Source of the DNA: JBBRXZ01 sp038232415
Lineage (GTDB): Bacteria > Patescibacteriota > Saccharimonadia > Saccharimonadales > UBA4665
Assembly (NCBI GenBank): GCA_038232415.1
Contig: JBBSHY010000003.1
Coordinates: forward strand, 1 to 62,845
Direction of reading: 5' to 3'
DNA: 62,845 bases
Positions 1-9,151 of this stretch are shown here, one piece after another. Both the position numbers and the translations under genes were made by a program. The first letter of the stretch is position 1, and each line of letters starts with the position of its first letter. Under the pieces are notes generated by a model that saw only the letters and a program-made list of their open reading frames with translations, made no database searches and was not told the origin of the DNA.

Positions 1-873
1 GGCACGAACTATGTCGTACGCATGGCAGCCCTTGACCAAGTCGGTGGCTTCCAACCATATATCACCGAAGACATGGCAACTGGGCTAGCTATTCATGCAA
101 AACGTAATCCAAAGACGAAAAACAAGTGGAAGTCAGTTTATACACCAGACGTCGTTGCTGTTGGCAAAGGACCAGATTTTTGGGGGCCATACTTTAGCCA
201 ACAGTGGCGCTGGGCGGCCGGCTCATTTGATACGTGGCGGCGAATGGTATGGCGCATGTTCTTTCGCCTGCCGCCAAAAGTGATGCTGCACTACTTTTTA
301 ATCCTGCCTTATTATCCCATGACAGCCCTGGCTTGGTTACTCGGGATTATCAGCAGCATGATTTATCTCACTACAGGAGCCACTGCAATCTTAGCTCCTT
401 GGGGTCAATTTGCCGCGCTCTATATGATGACTGCTGTCATGCAACTCAGCTTGTATTTTTGGAACCGCCGCTACAACGTATCTCCACATGAGCCGGAAGG
501 ATCCTACGGCGTGCCCGGTATGCTGCTATCAATCTTAACCGCGCCTATTTATTTCTCCGCCCTAGTAGGTATATTATTCGGGAAAAAACCGCATTTTGTG
601 GTGACTAAAAAAGGTGATGCCGTCAACCCGGACCGGTTCTCAACTTTCCGCACGCACCTACTGTGGGCGCTAGTTCTTATTTTCGGCATTGCCTATGGCT
701 TCACGCGTCACCATACACACCCGGCCATGTTGCTGTGGGCATCGGCTCAGCTGTTAATATGTTTAACACCGGTGGTACTGGGTATGAGTTTGGCTCTGCC
801 GAATCATATGCGGAAAGACAACAAGACATTCAGTAAACGGTTAGTACATGCAGGTAAACCACACAATGCCTAA
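1..873 (+). CDS. Processive family 2 glycosyltransferase (CslA/BcsA-like), 5' truncated
   Basis: The reading frame is open from base 1, so the N-terminus lies outside the window. The visible part holds the end of the GT-A domain: a GTN segment at the edge, the catalytic-base motif TED (near bases 64-72) and the product-binding motif QQWRW (199-213). About five hydrophobic membrane segments and a basic tail follow. This is the layout of membrane-embedded processive beta-glycan synthases such as cellulose synthase and Streptomyces CslA, which polymerise a UDP-sugar at the cytoplasmic face and export the chain. The next gene overlaps its end and encodes a GlxA-like oxidase, with a GH6 glucanase beyond, matching cslA-glxA-cslZ order. 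A beta-1,4-glucan-like product is inferred from this context only. Confidence 0.85.
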   Translation, partial: GTNYVVRMAALDQVGGFQPYITEDMATGLAIHAKRNPKTKNKWKSVYTPDVVAVGKGPDFWGPYFSQQWRWAAGSFDTWRRMVWRMFFRLPPKVMLHYFLILPYYPMTALAWLLGIISSMIYLTTGATAILAPWGQFAALYMMTAVMQLSLYFWNRRYNVSPHEPEGSYGVPGMLLSILTAPIYFSALVGILFGKKPHFVVTKKGDAVNPDRFSTFRTHLLWALVLIFGIAYGFTRHHTHPAMLLWASAQLLICLTPVVLGMSLALPNHMRKDNKTFSKRLVHAGKPHNA

Positions 874-2845
874 AAAAGCTTCTGAGTATAAACGCGGCAA
901 GCCGTTAGTCCTTCTTATTACAACTATAGTGAGCATGCTTATAGCATCACTACCTGTATCTATACCGACGGCCGCGGAATGGTATCACGAGAATAAAGTT
1001 AACTCGCTGAACTACAAGAAGACCCATGGCTTATGGGAGACTGTCGATCTACCGAGTGAGTTTAAGCTGAATACTATTCATGCCTCAACACTGCCAACAG
1101 GTAAAGTATTATTGGTTGCCGGATCAGGCAATAACCGCTCCAACTTTAATAAATACCATGATACTGGAACAATCTCTGTCTTAAAAACGGCTCTTTTCGA
1201 CCCTGCTACCAACCAAACTAAATTAGTGCGAACACCGAGTGATCTTTTTTGCAGCGGCCATGCCGTCATGCAATCAGGCAACCTGCTTATCGCCGGCGGA
1301 ACCAGCGGTTATGAACTGCTTAAGGGAGCAGTCACCAAACCAGCCGGCGCAATGATCATACATAATGAAGACCCTAATGACTCGGCAAGAGTCCTAAAAA
1401 ACGGCACCAAGTTTATTGGGCCAACCGGCAAGGTCTACGTTTCAACACAGGATGTAGTGGTAAATCCTGCTACCAAAATGGACCATGGCTATGGTGATGT
1501 CATGATTGAACACAGCTCAGTGAAGGTGTTCGTTGAGGCTGCTTCTGCCGATAAGTCGTTCGTTACAAACAAAAATGAACATTATACAATCGAAGGCATA
1601 ACAGATACCGAGAGCCATAATATTTACGGTCAAGGTGGACCTATGACCCTCAATAAGCAGGATTACCGGGGCGATAATAAGTCGTATGAATTTGATCCCA
1701 TCAAAGAGGAATATGTAGCAGTTGGCAAATTGAATGAAAGCAGATGGTATGCCGGCCTACCAGTGCTCACTAATGGAGAGGTGCTTGCTGTTTCAGGACT
1801 AGATAACGTTGGTATTATTACTGAATCTACCGAGCGATATGACGTGGCAGCGAAGCAGTGGGTATTGGGGCCTCAGCGAGCCTTCCCAACATATCCGGCC
1901 TTATTCCGCACACCTAACCCTGACGTGTTGTTTTTCTCTGGCTCGATCGCGGGTTACGGTCCAGCTAATAAGGGCCGCGAGCCGGGCTTTTGGAACGTTA
2001 AAGATAACTCCTTCAAGGCTGTTGGCGGCTTGAGAGACTCTAATATTCTAGAGACAAGCGCTTCGGTAGCACTGCCGCCAAAGCAGGGCACAAATGATGG
2101 CAGCCAAAGCTATCGGATTATGATTGCCGGAGGAGGTGGAATCGCGGAGTCTCCGCTTTCGACGGCCAGGACTGACGTAATTGATACCAATGATCCGACC
2201 GCCCACTACACGCCTGGTCCTGATCTACCGAAACCACTCCGCTATCTAAACTTGACGGTGACGCCATGGGATGACGTCTTTGCAACAGGGGGTTCCACGG
2301 ATTACCGGGCAAAAGGTAATAGCTACTCCCATAAAACATTTTATATTAACCCTACGACCAACCAGCTGAGCGAGTTAGCTGATGAAAATGTCGGACGCAC
2401 CTATCATTCCGGCTCACTACTTCTTCCAGATGGCAGGATACTTGTTTTTGGCGGCGACGCGCTTTTTAGCGATAAGGACGACACCTCTCCTGGCATATTC
2501 GAGCAGCGAATGGAAATATTTACGCCGCCGCAACTGTTTCGAGGTGAACGGCCTTCTATTACAAGCCCCCCGTCGCAAGAAGTATCCCGTGGCGAAGAAT
2601 TGTTATATGACTCCAAGAACGCAGCTGAGATTAAAACTGCCCGCCTTATTCCCCCGAGCAGCGCAACACACGTCACAAATATTGAACAGCGCTCAGTGGC
2701 CGCAGTTGTACAGAATGTGAATGGAAAAGTAAAGATAACCTTGCCAGGAGATGAAAATATACTGCCGAATGGCTGGTATATGCTGTTCGTGACTAACCCC
2801 GAAGGTACGCCCTCTCATGCGACTATGATTAAAGTTATCCAATAA
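848..2845 (+). CDS. GlxA/galactose-oxidase-like copper radical oxidase, membrane-anchored
   Basis: The 665-residue protein has an N-terminal signal anchor (about residues 17-42), Kelch-type beta-propeller repeats and a C-terminal DUF1929-like domain. It aligns by motif with galactose oxidase and GlxA: Cys135 (in LFCSGH) and Tyr301 (in SRWYAG) can form the Tyr-Cys cofactor, and Tyr519-His520 (in GRTYHSGSLLLPDGR) plus His608 (in ATHVTNIEQR) match the copper ligands. The stacking Trp was not placed. GlxA oxidises a primary alcohol of a nascent glycan at the cell surface. The gene overlaps the upstream GT2; an alternative start at 866 would shorten the overlap to 8 nt. In Streptomyces this partner is required for the CslA glycan, and the same role is inferred here. 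Confidence 0.88.
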   Translation: MQVNHTMPKKASEYKRGKPLVLLITTIVSMLIASLPVSIPTAAEWYHENKVNSLNYKKTHGLWETVDLPSEFKLNTIHASTLPTGKVLLVAGSGNNRSNFNKYHDTGTISVLKTALFDPATNQTKLVRTPSDLFCSGHAVMQSGNLLIAGGTSGYELLKGAVTKPAGAMIIHNEDPNDSARVLKNGTKFIGPTGKVYVSTQDVVVNPATKMDHGYGDVMIEHSSVKVFVEAASADKSFVTNKNEHYTIEGITDTESHNIYGQGGPMTLNKQDYRGDNKSYEFDPIKEEYVAVGKLNESRWYAGLPVLTNGEVLAVSGLDNVGIITESTERYDVAAKQWVLGPQRAFPTYPALFRTPNPDVLFFSGSIAGYGPANKGREPGFWNVKDNSFKAVGGLRDSNILETSASVALPPKQGTNDGSQSYRIMIAGGGGIAESPLSTARTDVIDTNDPTAHYTPGPDLPKPLRYLNLTVTPWDDVFATGGSTDYRAKGNSYSHKTFYINPTTNQLSELADENVGRTYHSGSLLLPDGRILVFGGDALFSDKDDTSPGIFEQRMEIFTPPQLFRGERPSITSPPSQEVSRGEELLYDSKNAAEIKTARLIPPSSATHVTNIEQRSVAAVVQNVNGKVKITLPGDENILPNGWYMLFVTNPEGTPSHATMIKVIQ

Positions 2846-2887
2846 ATTTTGGGGTTGAGGCAATAAAATCTGCCCTGAACAATGATA

Positions 2888-4048
2888 TTAGTTGGCTGAA
2901 TTGCGAGCCAGCTCAAGTGCGGCCTGAGGCACAAATACGCTGGCAGCCGGATTCCCGAAGCATGACCCGTCACTTTCGCCGATAACTTTACCCCAAAAGT
3001 ACGCGTCTATATGGTCGGCGTTAACATTTGTCGATGGCACGGCACCTATTCCTCGGCCTGAAGGGTTACACCAGCGTGCTTCCCCGGTCACCGTAGGGGC
3101 CGGCACGCCTTTTCCATTACGGCTAGTATCAATGAGTACGCCTTTATCGGCCCCTAACAGCACAACTAATTTTTGTGCCCAAGTTGTTATTTCGGGGGTG
3201 GCTACAAAAAATGATGAGTTAACGGTTATTCCCTGGGCCAAATCTATACCTGATTTACGCAGCGGCCCTATAAGAACATTAGGATCAGGAAACCATTCTG
3301 AGTGCCCGGCGTCTAAGTAAGCGGCCAAAACGCGGCGGTCATTGCGCAGGCGACTCATTATTGTACGGAGTAGTTGCTGCCTGTCATTAGCCTGTTCCGG
3401 GCTCATACATTTATTGCCAACGATGTGTGCTACCGCATCCGGCTCTACCGTAAAAATAGCATCGGACTTAAGGGACGCGAGTATTTGGTCTAGCCACTGT
3501 AGGTACGCCACATCTGTTTTAAATCCTCCCTGGGAGTAACCGGCACAAACATCCCGATGCGGTATGGCGTAGAGTTCGTATACAGGGACGCTGCCTTGAG
3601 CGGCGGCCTCCGCGGACGTCCTTTTTACTTCATTAATATCTCTTGTGGCCGTAGGGTCGTTAGTTGACGGGCCGGTTAGCCAAGTACTACCTGGCTGAGC
3701 GGCAATCTTGTCAATTAAAACGACGTTCTCTATTTTACCCTCCAGCCGGTACTGCCGGGCTAAACGCGCAATACTCCTTGAATTATCAATATAAAACTTG
3801 CGATTTGCGAGTGGGTTATTAGCTGATGCATTACGGGATGGTTGTGTAGCTACAGGCTTTTTTGGCAGAGCTGCTCGAATTGATACGTGCACATTTTTTT
3901 TATTTGCTCCAGTTTGTGTATGCTCCTGGTGATGCGGCGTGAGCGCTACAACTGATCCGGTAATAACTATGCATAGTAAAACAAAAATAATTACACCGAT
4001 TTTTTGCCTTCTTCCCATACGCACGAAGAATTTTATGCGATTTATCAT
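2888..4048 (-). CDS. GH6 family endoglucanase/cellobiohydrolase, signal-anchored (CslZ-like)
   Basis: A basic N-terminus and one hydrophobic helix (about residues 14-37) are followed by a low-complexity linker and a GH6 catalytic domain (about residue 83 to the end). GH6 signatures are clear: IPHRDVC (Asp166), VEPDA (Asp204, likely catalytic acid), YLDAGHSEW, DTSRNG, WCNPSGRGIG and ESDGSC (Asp360). The family inverts and cleaves beta-1,4-glucans. I start at 4048 rather than the longer ATG at 4069, because a TATAAT lies just inside that longer N-terminus, 6 nt before this ATG. It converges on the oxidase gene. In Streptomyces a GH6 enzyme, CslZ, accompanies cslA-glxA and trims the glycan; the same job is inferred here. 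Confidence 0.9.
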   Translation of the reverse strand: MINRIKFFVRMGRRQKIGVIIFVLLCIVITGSVVALTPHHQEHTQTGANKKNVHVSIRAALPKKPVATQPSRNASANNPLANRKFYIDNSRSIARLARQYRLEGKIENVVLIDKIAAQPGSTWLTGPSTNDPTATRDINEVKRTSAEAAAQGSVPVYELYAIPHRDVCAGYSQGGFKTDVAYLQWLDQILASLKSDAIFTVEPDAVAHIVGNKCMSPEQANDRQQLLRTIMSRLRNDRRVLAAYLDAGHSEWFPDPNVLIGPLRKSGIDLAQGITVNSSFFVATPEITTWAQKLVVLLGADKGVLIDTSRNGKGVPAPTVTGEARWCNPSGRGIGAVPSTNVNADHIDAYFWGKVIGESDGSCFGNPAASVFVPQAALELARNSAN

Positions 4049-4054
4049 ATACGT

Positions 4055-4060
4055 ATTATA
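4055..4060 (-). promoter_or_regulatory. -10 hexamer TATAAT for GH6 gene
   Basis: On the minus strand TATAAT is followed by ACGTAT and then the ATG at 4048, a 6-nt gap. A weak CCGACA lies about 18 nt upstream as a possible -35. With usual spacing, transcription would begin at the start codon itself, giving a leaderless mRNA. Confidence 0.55.
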
Positions 4061-4148
4061 TACCCTCATTGAGGTAATTGTCGGCGACGTATAACGTGCC
4101 TTTGAAGATCCTAGTGAGTGTGTAAATTAAGATGGGTATTAGCTTTAG

Positions 4149-4334
4149 GTGATGAATTATGGCGATAATGGCCAAGTAAGGATTGATCTGAAATTCATCA
4201 AGCATAACCGCTTATACATATCTAAGCTTATTGTTGAGCTGTCGGGCGGCACGATCGGGCTGGAAAGCTCAGAGCCAACCAAAGGTAGCACGTTCGCATT
4301 CAGCCTGCCACGCAGCAAAGATACGGCTGTCTGA
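4149..4334 (+). pseudogene. Remnant of a histidine kinase ATPase domain (C-terminal piece only)
   Basis: The 61-codon frame ends with the last part of a HATPase_c domain: LYISKLIVELSGG, then a serine-rich turn, then GSTFAFSLP. These match the G2-box helix and final strand of sensor kinases, and resemble the intact kinase at 27229. No dimerisation domain, N-box or G1 box is visible upstream, and the first 20 residues look like decayed sequence. There is no obvious ribosome binding site. It is most likely the tail of a kinase gene lost by deletion, left between the glucan locus and kup. A short functional peptide cannot be excluded but is unlikely. Confidence 0.6.
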
Positions 4335-4368
4335 TGCGGCATGCTTGCTTGGTAACTGCGGCAGGGCT

Positions 4369-6528
4369 ATGATGAAGTTAGTGAGTAGATTCCAAATTTA
4401 TGGCCGCCATCACCATAGTGTCAGCAAACGCCTACCGCTCCATTCGGCGCTTGTTATCGGCGCAATCGGTGTTGTGTATGGTGACATCGGCACGTCTCCG
4501 TTATATGCCGTTAATGAGACATTTTTCGGTGTGGGCCATACCCCAGTTACACATGATAATGTTCTAGGCGTAATTGGGCTGATCTTCTGGTTGCTGACCG
4601 TAGTAGTGTCATGTAAATATATGTTCTTTGTACTCAGAGCCAGTTACCAGGGAGAAGGCGGTATGTTCGCGCTTCATGAATTAGTAGCCAAACTGGGCCG
4701 TAAGAGTACTCCGATTCTGTTGCTGCTCCTGGTTTTTGCGGCCACATTGCTTCTGAGCGACGGTATTATTACTCCGGCAATATAGGTACTGTCAGCCGTG
4801 GAAGGCCTCAAAGTCGGCACGCATTTTTTTGTGCCGTACGTATTTCCGGTCACGGCCCTTATATTGACGGGGCTATTTATGCTGCAGCGAAAGGGCACGG
4901 CTAAGATCGGTAAACTGTTCGGCCCAATTATGGTGTTTTGGTTCTTTATAATAGGTGCTCTGGGTTTAGCCCAGATCATACGGACACCGGCTATTTTGTC
5001 AGCGCTCAATCCTGTCCACGCCATTATGTTCGCTGAGCGTATTGGGCCGTACCACTTCCTGATTGCTATGGGTGCGATTATGCTGGTCGTTACCGGGGCA
5101 GAGGCGCTCTATGCCGATCTTGGCCACTTCGGCAAACGGCCTATACGCCAGGGATGGTTTTACTTAGCTTACTGGGCTCTAGTCCTTAATTACCTTGGCC
5201 AGGGAGCCTACCTGTTGAGCGGGCAGGCGGTAAAAGAGGGTAACATCTTCTTTAGTTTACTGCCCACCATTCACTTGTCTGTCGCCCAAGCTTCTCATCT
5301 GCCAGTTTGGTTAGCAGCTATCATCCTGCACGCGCCTATCTATTTAATGGTGGCCCTCGCCACGATTGCCACCATTATTGCCAGCGAAGCGCTTATCGTT
5401 GGCGCGTTTTCACTCGTCTCTCAAGCTATCGCGCTTAAGCCTGCCCCGCGCTTCAATATCATTCATACCAGTAAACACCACTACGGGCAGATCTATATGC
5501 CCGCCGTAAACTGGCTGCTCTACGTTGGCTGTCTGATTCTGGTATTTAGCTTCCACTCTAGCAGCAGCCTGGCGGTATCCGCGGTGATGGTTGCGACCAC
5601 CGCAGCCATGATCCACATTGCACGGTATCGCTGGGAATGGAGTGATTTTCGCTCATATCTGCTATTTGGTGCTTTTCTCGCAATAGACCTGACAATATTC
5701 ACTGCCAGCACTTTCAAGTTTTTCACCGGCGGTTACGTGCCTGTTATGGTGGCAATCATGCTCTTCACCCTCATTATCATCTGGCATTGGGGGCGCTCAT
5801 TCGTTAAGAGTGCATACTCTGGGTATCTGTCTTATGCTTCACCCAAAGATATGCGTTGGCTGGCTGGTGTAAAAAAGCACTTATCAACCGAACATATGCT
5901 TGAGGACCGCCCGCGCCGGCTCGTGGAAATCGATCGCTCTGTAGTATTTCTAATCTCTAAACCTGTCACTACCATCGACAGCAGTGTGCCGGTTATATTG
6001 CGGATATATATGAAGCGCACAGGAGCCTTGCCGCGTCATCTGGTGCTGCTGCACATCATACAGGAGAAGAAGCCCTTTGTGTCTAAAAAAGAACGTATAA
6101 TGGTCACAGATTTCGGTGAAAACATTTATGCTGTCGAAGCGAGCTTCGGTTTTATGCAAACTCCTAACGGATTGAGCGTTCTCCGGGCCCTCAAAGAGAA
6201 CCACTTTGTTGGCCCGGAACTGCACCGCTGCACAGTGGAAGCCTCTGAAGAAGAACTTTTTATCAGCCGGAACGCTCGTTTCAGCGACAAGTTAAGAATC
6301 AAAGTTTATCACTTTTTCGCCAGCATAACGCAGCCCGCATACCATTATTTCCAGCTTGACTCAAAACCCGGCTTATCCAAAACAGTCGTACCGATTTTGT
6401 TAGGTAAACACGGGTGGCGTATCGACATCCCCGAATTCGCTCTGGAAGGCAAAGAGGAGCGTATCGACCCCGATACACGCAAGGCCACAGACCTGCAATT
6501 TGGGCGCTTTGTTGGCGATAACGACTAA
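4369..6528 (+). pseudogene. kup: Kup-type potassium transporter interrupted by one in-frame TAG
   Basis: Both halves lie in one reading frame and together encode a full Kup/HAK protein of about 719 codons: N-terminal GVVYGDIGTSPLY, about 12 membrane segments, and a long cytoplasmic C-terminal domain. Kup imports K+ with protons. A single TAG (4783-4785, codon 139) falls in the conserved segment DGIITPAI-stop-VLSAVEGL, where the family has Ser; TCG to TAG is a one-base change. No frameshift or other stop occurs over the remaining 580 codons. It may be a recent nonsense mutation, a strain variant, a base-call error, or read through. A GTG at 4798 could restart the second part, but without the first helices that product is unlikely to work. 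Confidence 0.85.
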
Positions 6529-6541
6529 AGAACGTCGACCT

Positions 6542-8176
6542 TTAGGCGCTGGGACTCGCATAAGATTTCGTCCGCGGCCATGATCGTAAAGGTGAGTCCA
6601 GCGCTATGTAATTATATTTCGCAGACGGATTAAGAGCCAGGTAGTTTGCAGTCGTTTTATCGTGCTCATAAGCCCGGAGTTTTAGCAGAAACGACAGTAA
6701 TAGCAGACTGTTGAGGCTAATAAAAATCAGGCAAGTTAATACCAGCGCCGTGTCACTGTGATAAAAAAAGTAGGATACTCCAGCCCGAATAATGCCGGCA
6801 AAGGCTAAATAACTCAGGCCCCACAGCACCATAATAAGATGCTCTCCATCTTGGCGGATCGGCGATTTGTTGCTGACAGCGAACTTTTTTTGCACTTTAA
6901 AAATCCCTTTCAGACCGCCCAGATGTGCCAGCATATTGGCCAGGGCAAACATTTCAGTGTAGATCAGATGGTAGGTGCCCCGGCTGTAAGCCCAGGTAGC
7001 GCCGAGCGCCACAGTAAAGTAGCCGGCAAAGAGCACTCCATAGTGGCTCAGGCTGCCACTGACAGGTGAAATATTTGTAAAGATGGTCAGTATGGGTATA
7101 AGTAAAAAGCAAATTTTCTGTACTCCCTGCATGTGGGCCAAACAGGCGCTCAGATAATTCAGCCGCTGGGCGAGTGTCAGGCCTCTGGCGCGAAGCGGGG
7201 AATCAGAAGAGCGAAAAAGCAGGCCCAGACTGCCGGCTGCCCAACGTCGCCGCTGCTTATAAAATTCCTTAAAATTTTCGGCCTCCAGCCCGTATGCCAA
7301 TGGTTTGGGCAGAAAGACCGATTGCCAGCCTTTAGCGTGCAGGCGAAGGGAAGTATGAATATCCTCAGTGGCTGTACCGGTAGCAAACCCCCCTACCTCA
7401 TCAACAGCCCGGCGCCGCAGAATGGCACTGGTGCCGACGAAAAAAGCGGCATTCCAGTTATTCTTGGACGGCTGTAAACAATTATAGAACATCAACTGTT
7501 CGCTCCAGTCTTCTTTGTGTGAGCGTTTGCGGAAAAGAAAAGCATGTGTATTATAAAACGTCTGGGGAGATTGCACAAAGGCTACGTGCCGATCATCAAA
7601 AAAACCGAGGGTTTCTTCTATAAAGTTCTGAAGAGGTATATGATCGGCGTCCAGCGTAATAAAAAATTCCGCATTGCTATATTTTAGGCCATTGTTCAGA
7701 TTGCCCGCCTTGGCATAGCGGTTATCAGTTCTGGCATAATACTTAACTTTAAGCCGGCCGGCCATCGCCTTGACTTCCGGCCGGTTACCATCATCCAGTA
7801 CCAGCACCTTTCTGATACCGCGTATTTTGGTGGCACCGATTACCACAGGCTCCAATATATCTAATGTTTCGGTGTAGGTAGGAATCAGAACATCGATCGC
7901 CTTACTTCGGATAGACGGGTTTTTTATAGGTATAAATATTTTTTTGGTGACAAAAAGAAACAGACCTGTGGTCAGAATACCGTATAATTCCGCCACATAA
8001 ATCAGAATGCCATACCAGCTGTGCCAGTTAATAATGCTTGTCCGCCAGACTATATAAGGCACGGTTAGCACAAAATAGAAATACCATAAGACTGGCAGCC
8101 ATCTTTTATCCTCTTGGCGGCGCCACTTCACTTTGTAGCCTGAAGACTGCTTCTCCCTAATTTTTCGGCTTCCCAT
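6542..8176 (-). CDS. BcsA-like membrane glycosyltransferase, family 2
   Basis: This 544-residue protein has two N-terminal membrane helices (about 27-45 and 52-78), a cytoplasmic GT-A domain and about five C-terminal helices. All processive-synthase motifs are present: VLDDG (128-130), LDADH (176-178), FVGTSAILRR, TED (270-272) and QRRRW (308-312). This is the arrangement of cellulose and related beta-glycan synthases. No PilZ domain is visible at the C-terminus, so direct c-di-GMP control is not indicated. It converges with kup 13 nt away. A TATAAT lies 37 nt upstream. It is the second processive GT2 within 8 kb, and whether it makes the same polymer as the one at the left edge cannot be told from sequence. 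Confidence 0.88.
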   Translation of the reverse strand: MGSRKIREKQSSGYKVKWRRQEDKRWLPVLWYFYFVLTVPYIVWRTSIINWHSWYGILIYVAELYGILTTGLFLFVTKKIFIPIKNPSIRSKAIDVLIPTYTETLDILEPVVIGATKIRGIRKVLVLDDGNRPEVKAMAGRLKVKYYARTDNRYAKAGNLNNGLKYSNAEFFITLDADHIPLQNFIEETLGFFDDRHVAFVQSPQTFYNTHAFLFRKRSHKEDWSEQLMFYNCLQPSKNNWNAAFFVGTSAILRRRAVDEVGGFATGTATEDIHTSLRLHAKGWQSVFLPKPLAYGLEAENFKEFYKQRRRWAAGSLGLLFRSSDSPLRARGLTLAQRLNYLSACLAHMQGVQKICFLLIPILTIFTNISPVSGSLSHYGVLFAGYFTVALGATWAYSRGTYHLIYTEMFALANMLAHLGGLKGIFKVQKKFAVSNKSPIRQDGEHLIMVLWGLSYLAFAGIIRAGVSYFFYHSDTALVLTCLIFISLNSLLLLSFLLKLRAYEHDKTTANYLALNPSAKYNYIALDSPLRSWPRTKSYASPSA

Positions 8177-8493
8177 ACTTATTAATTAAAAACTAGTTTA
8201 TGGATTAAGTCTAATTATAGCTTTTCGTTATCCGCTTTGACAACCAGATTAAGACAGCTTGGGCAATATGTTTCAAGGTGTTTTAAGCATAAGAATAATT
8301 AAGTAGATTAAGTAATATTTACATCATAAAATGGACATTTAACACCTTGGGAGTATTTATTATTAAATTTTTGTTTTGGAATTTAATAATATATGTGTAA
8401 GGATTCTAACAGTACTTAGAGATTTTAGAGTCTAGTATGGTATTAAAAGCAAAGTTCTGTACTAGTTAGTATAACGGAAGTGGAGGGGCAAGC
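8177..8493. promoter_or_regulatory. AT-rich divergent intergenic region
   Basis: This 317-bp gap separates the minus-strand GT2 from the surface-protein cluster. It is much richer in A and T than its surroundings. Visible elements are a TATAAT on the minus strand (8214-8219) for the GT2, a TATAAC (8470-8475) with a strong GGAGG (8482-8486) for the gene at 8494, and a 9-bp inverted repeat CAAGGTGTT (8274-8282) / AACACCTTG (8341-8349) separated by 58 bp. The repeat could be a looping or operator site. No RNA gene or ORF with coding character was seen. Confidence 0.45.
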
Positions 8494-9042
8494 ATGAATC
8501 TATTAAACTACGGCAAGAGAGAATTTAACGGTAAGTCTATTGCGAATGTTTGGAATACTGCTTCTAAAAGGCTTGCTATACGCAAACGCTCCGGCCTGCA
8601 ACTTGCCGGAGCTTTTATTTTCGCGGGTGCTGTGGCCGCCGTAGGTTTAGATTTAAGGGCCGGCGACGCGCACGCGGCTACGGGCAGCAATGCCGGGACC
8701 AACAATTCCCAGCCAACTGCCGCTGAGCTGCCGATTTCTGCTAGTAGTGAGAGTAGCTCCTCGACACCTGTCGACAGTAATAGTTCTTCCGCAAAGGTGG
8801 AGAGTTCTACTGACCAAAGCGGCGCGGTATCGACACAGGTCACGGTTAACGGCCAGCCCGTAGCAGTCCCGGAGAATGGTACAACTCATAAAACAGCCAC
8901 AAATGGCGGCAGTACTACCACGGTTGACGTTTCGAACGAGACCAGCAATGCCGGCAATTCTACCAATGTCAGCTCTAACACCACCAGCCTTAATGTTTAT
9001 TCTTCCGCTGATATCAATACGACAACAACAGGAGGTAATTAA
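8494..9042 (+). CDS. Secreted Ser/Thr/Asn-rich surface protein, unknown function
   Basis: This 182-residue protein starts after a strong GGAGG at 8482-8486. Its unusually long signal sequence has a basic region (to about residue 33), a hydrophobic core (about 36-52) and a likely signal peptidase site after DAHA (about residue 60). The mature part is low in complexity and dominated by Ser, Thr, Asn and Gly, with a short Val-rich stretch (QVTVNGQPVAVPENG). There is no LPXTG motif, no second membrane segment and no recognisable enzyme domain. It opens a same-strand run of three secreted low-complexity proteins and may be a matrix component or partner of the repeat proteins downstream. I do not recognise the family. 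Confidence 0.7.
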   Translation: MNLLNYGKREFNGKSIANVWNTASKRLAIRKRSGLQLAGAFIFAGAVAAVGLDLRAGDAHAATGSNAGTNNSQPTAAELPISASSESSSSTPVDSNSSSAKVESSTDQSGAVSTQVTVNGQPVAVPENGTTHKTATNGGSTTTVDVSNETSNAGNSTNVSSNTTSLNVYSSADINTTTTGGN

Positions 9043-9070
9043 AAGTAGAGAGTGTTAAGTGTTAGTCGAT

Positions 9071-9108
9071 CGACTCTAGAGAACCGGTTTATCAGTTTTC
9101 TAGAGTCG
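9071..9108 (+). other. Strong 14-bp RNA hairpin between surface-protein genes
   Basis: CGACTCTAGAGAAC (9071-9084) and GTTTTCTAGAGTCG (9095-9108) pair over 14 bp with one G-U, closing a 10-nt loop. A second small hairpin, CGGGC/GCCCG, follows directly (about 9107-9122). No U-run follows, so a standard intrinsic terminator is not supported. It sits 29 nt after one stop codon and 43 nt before the next start, where it could protect or process the mRNA, or act as an attenuator. Confidence 0.6.
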
Positions 9109-9151
9109 GGCGATTAAGCCCGAAATAATAATCCTAATAAGGGAGGTGTGT

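Noticed and set aside
4049..4069. Longer N-terminus of the GH6 gene from the ATG at 4069
   Set aside because: It would place a perfect TATAAT inside the coding sequence 6 nt before the next ATG; the shorter start gives a normal signal anchor.
4783..4785. TAG as a recoded sense codon in this lineage
   Set aside because: TAG ends intact genes such as cyoA, cyoD and the GT4 gene at 45379, so it functions as a stop here.
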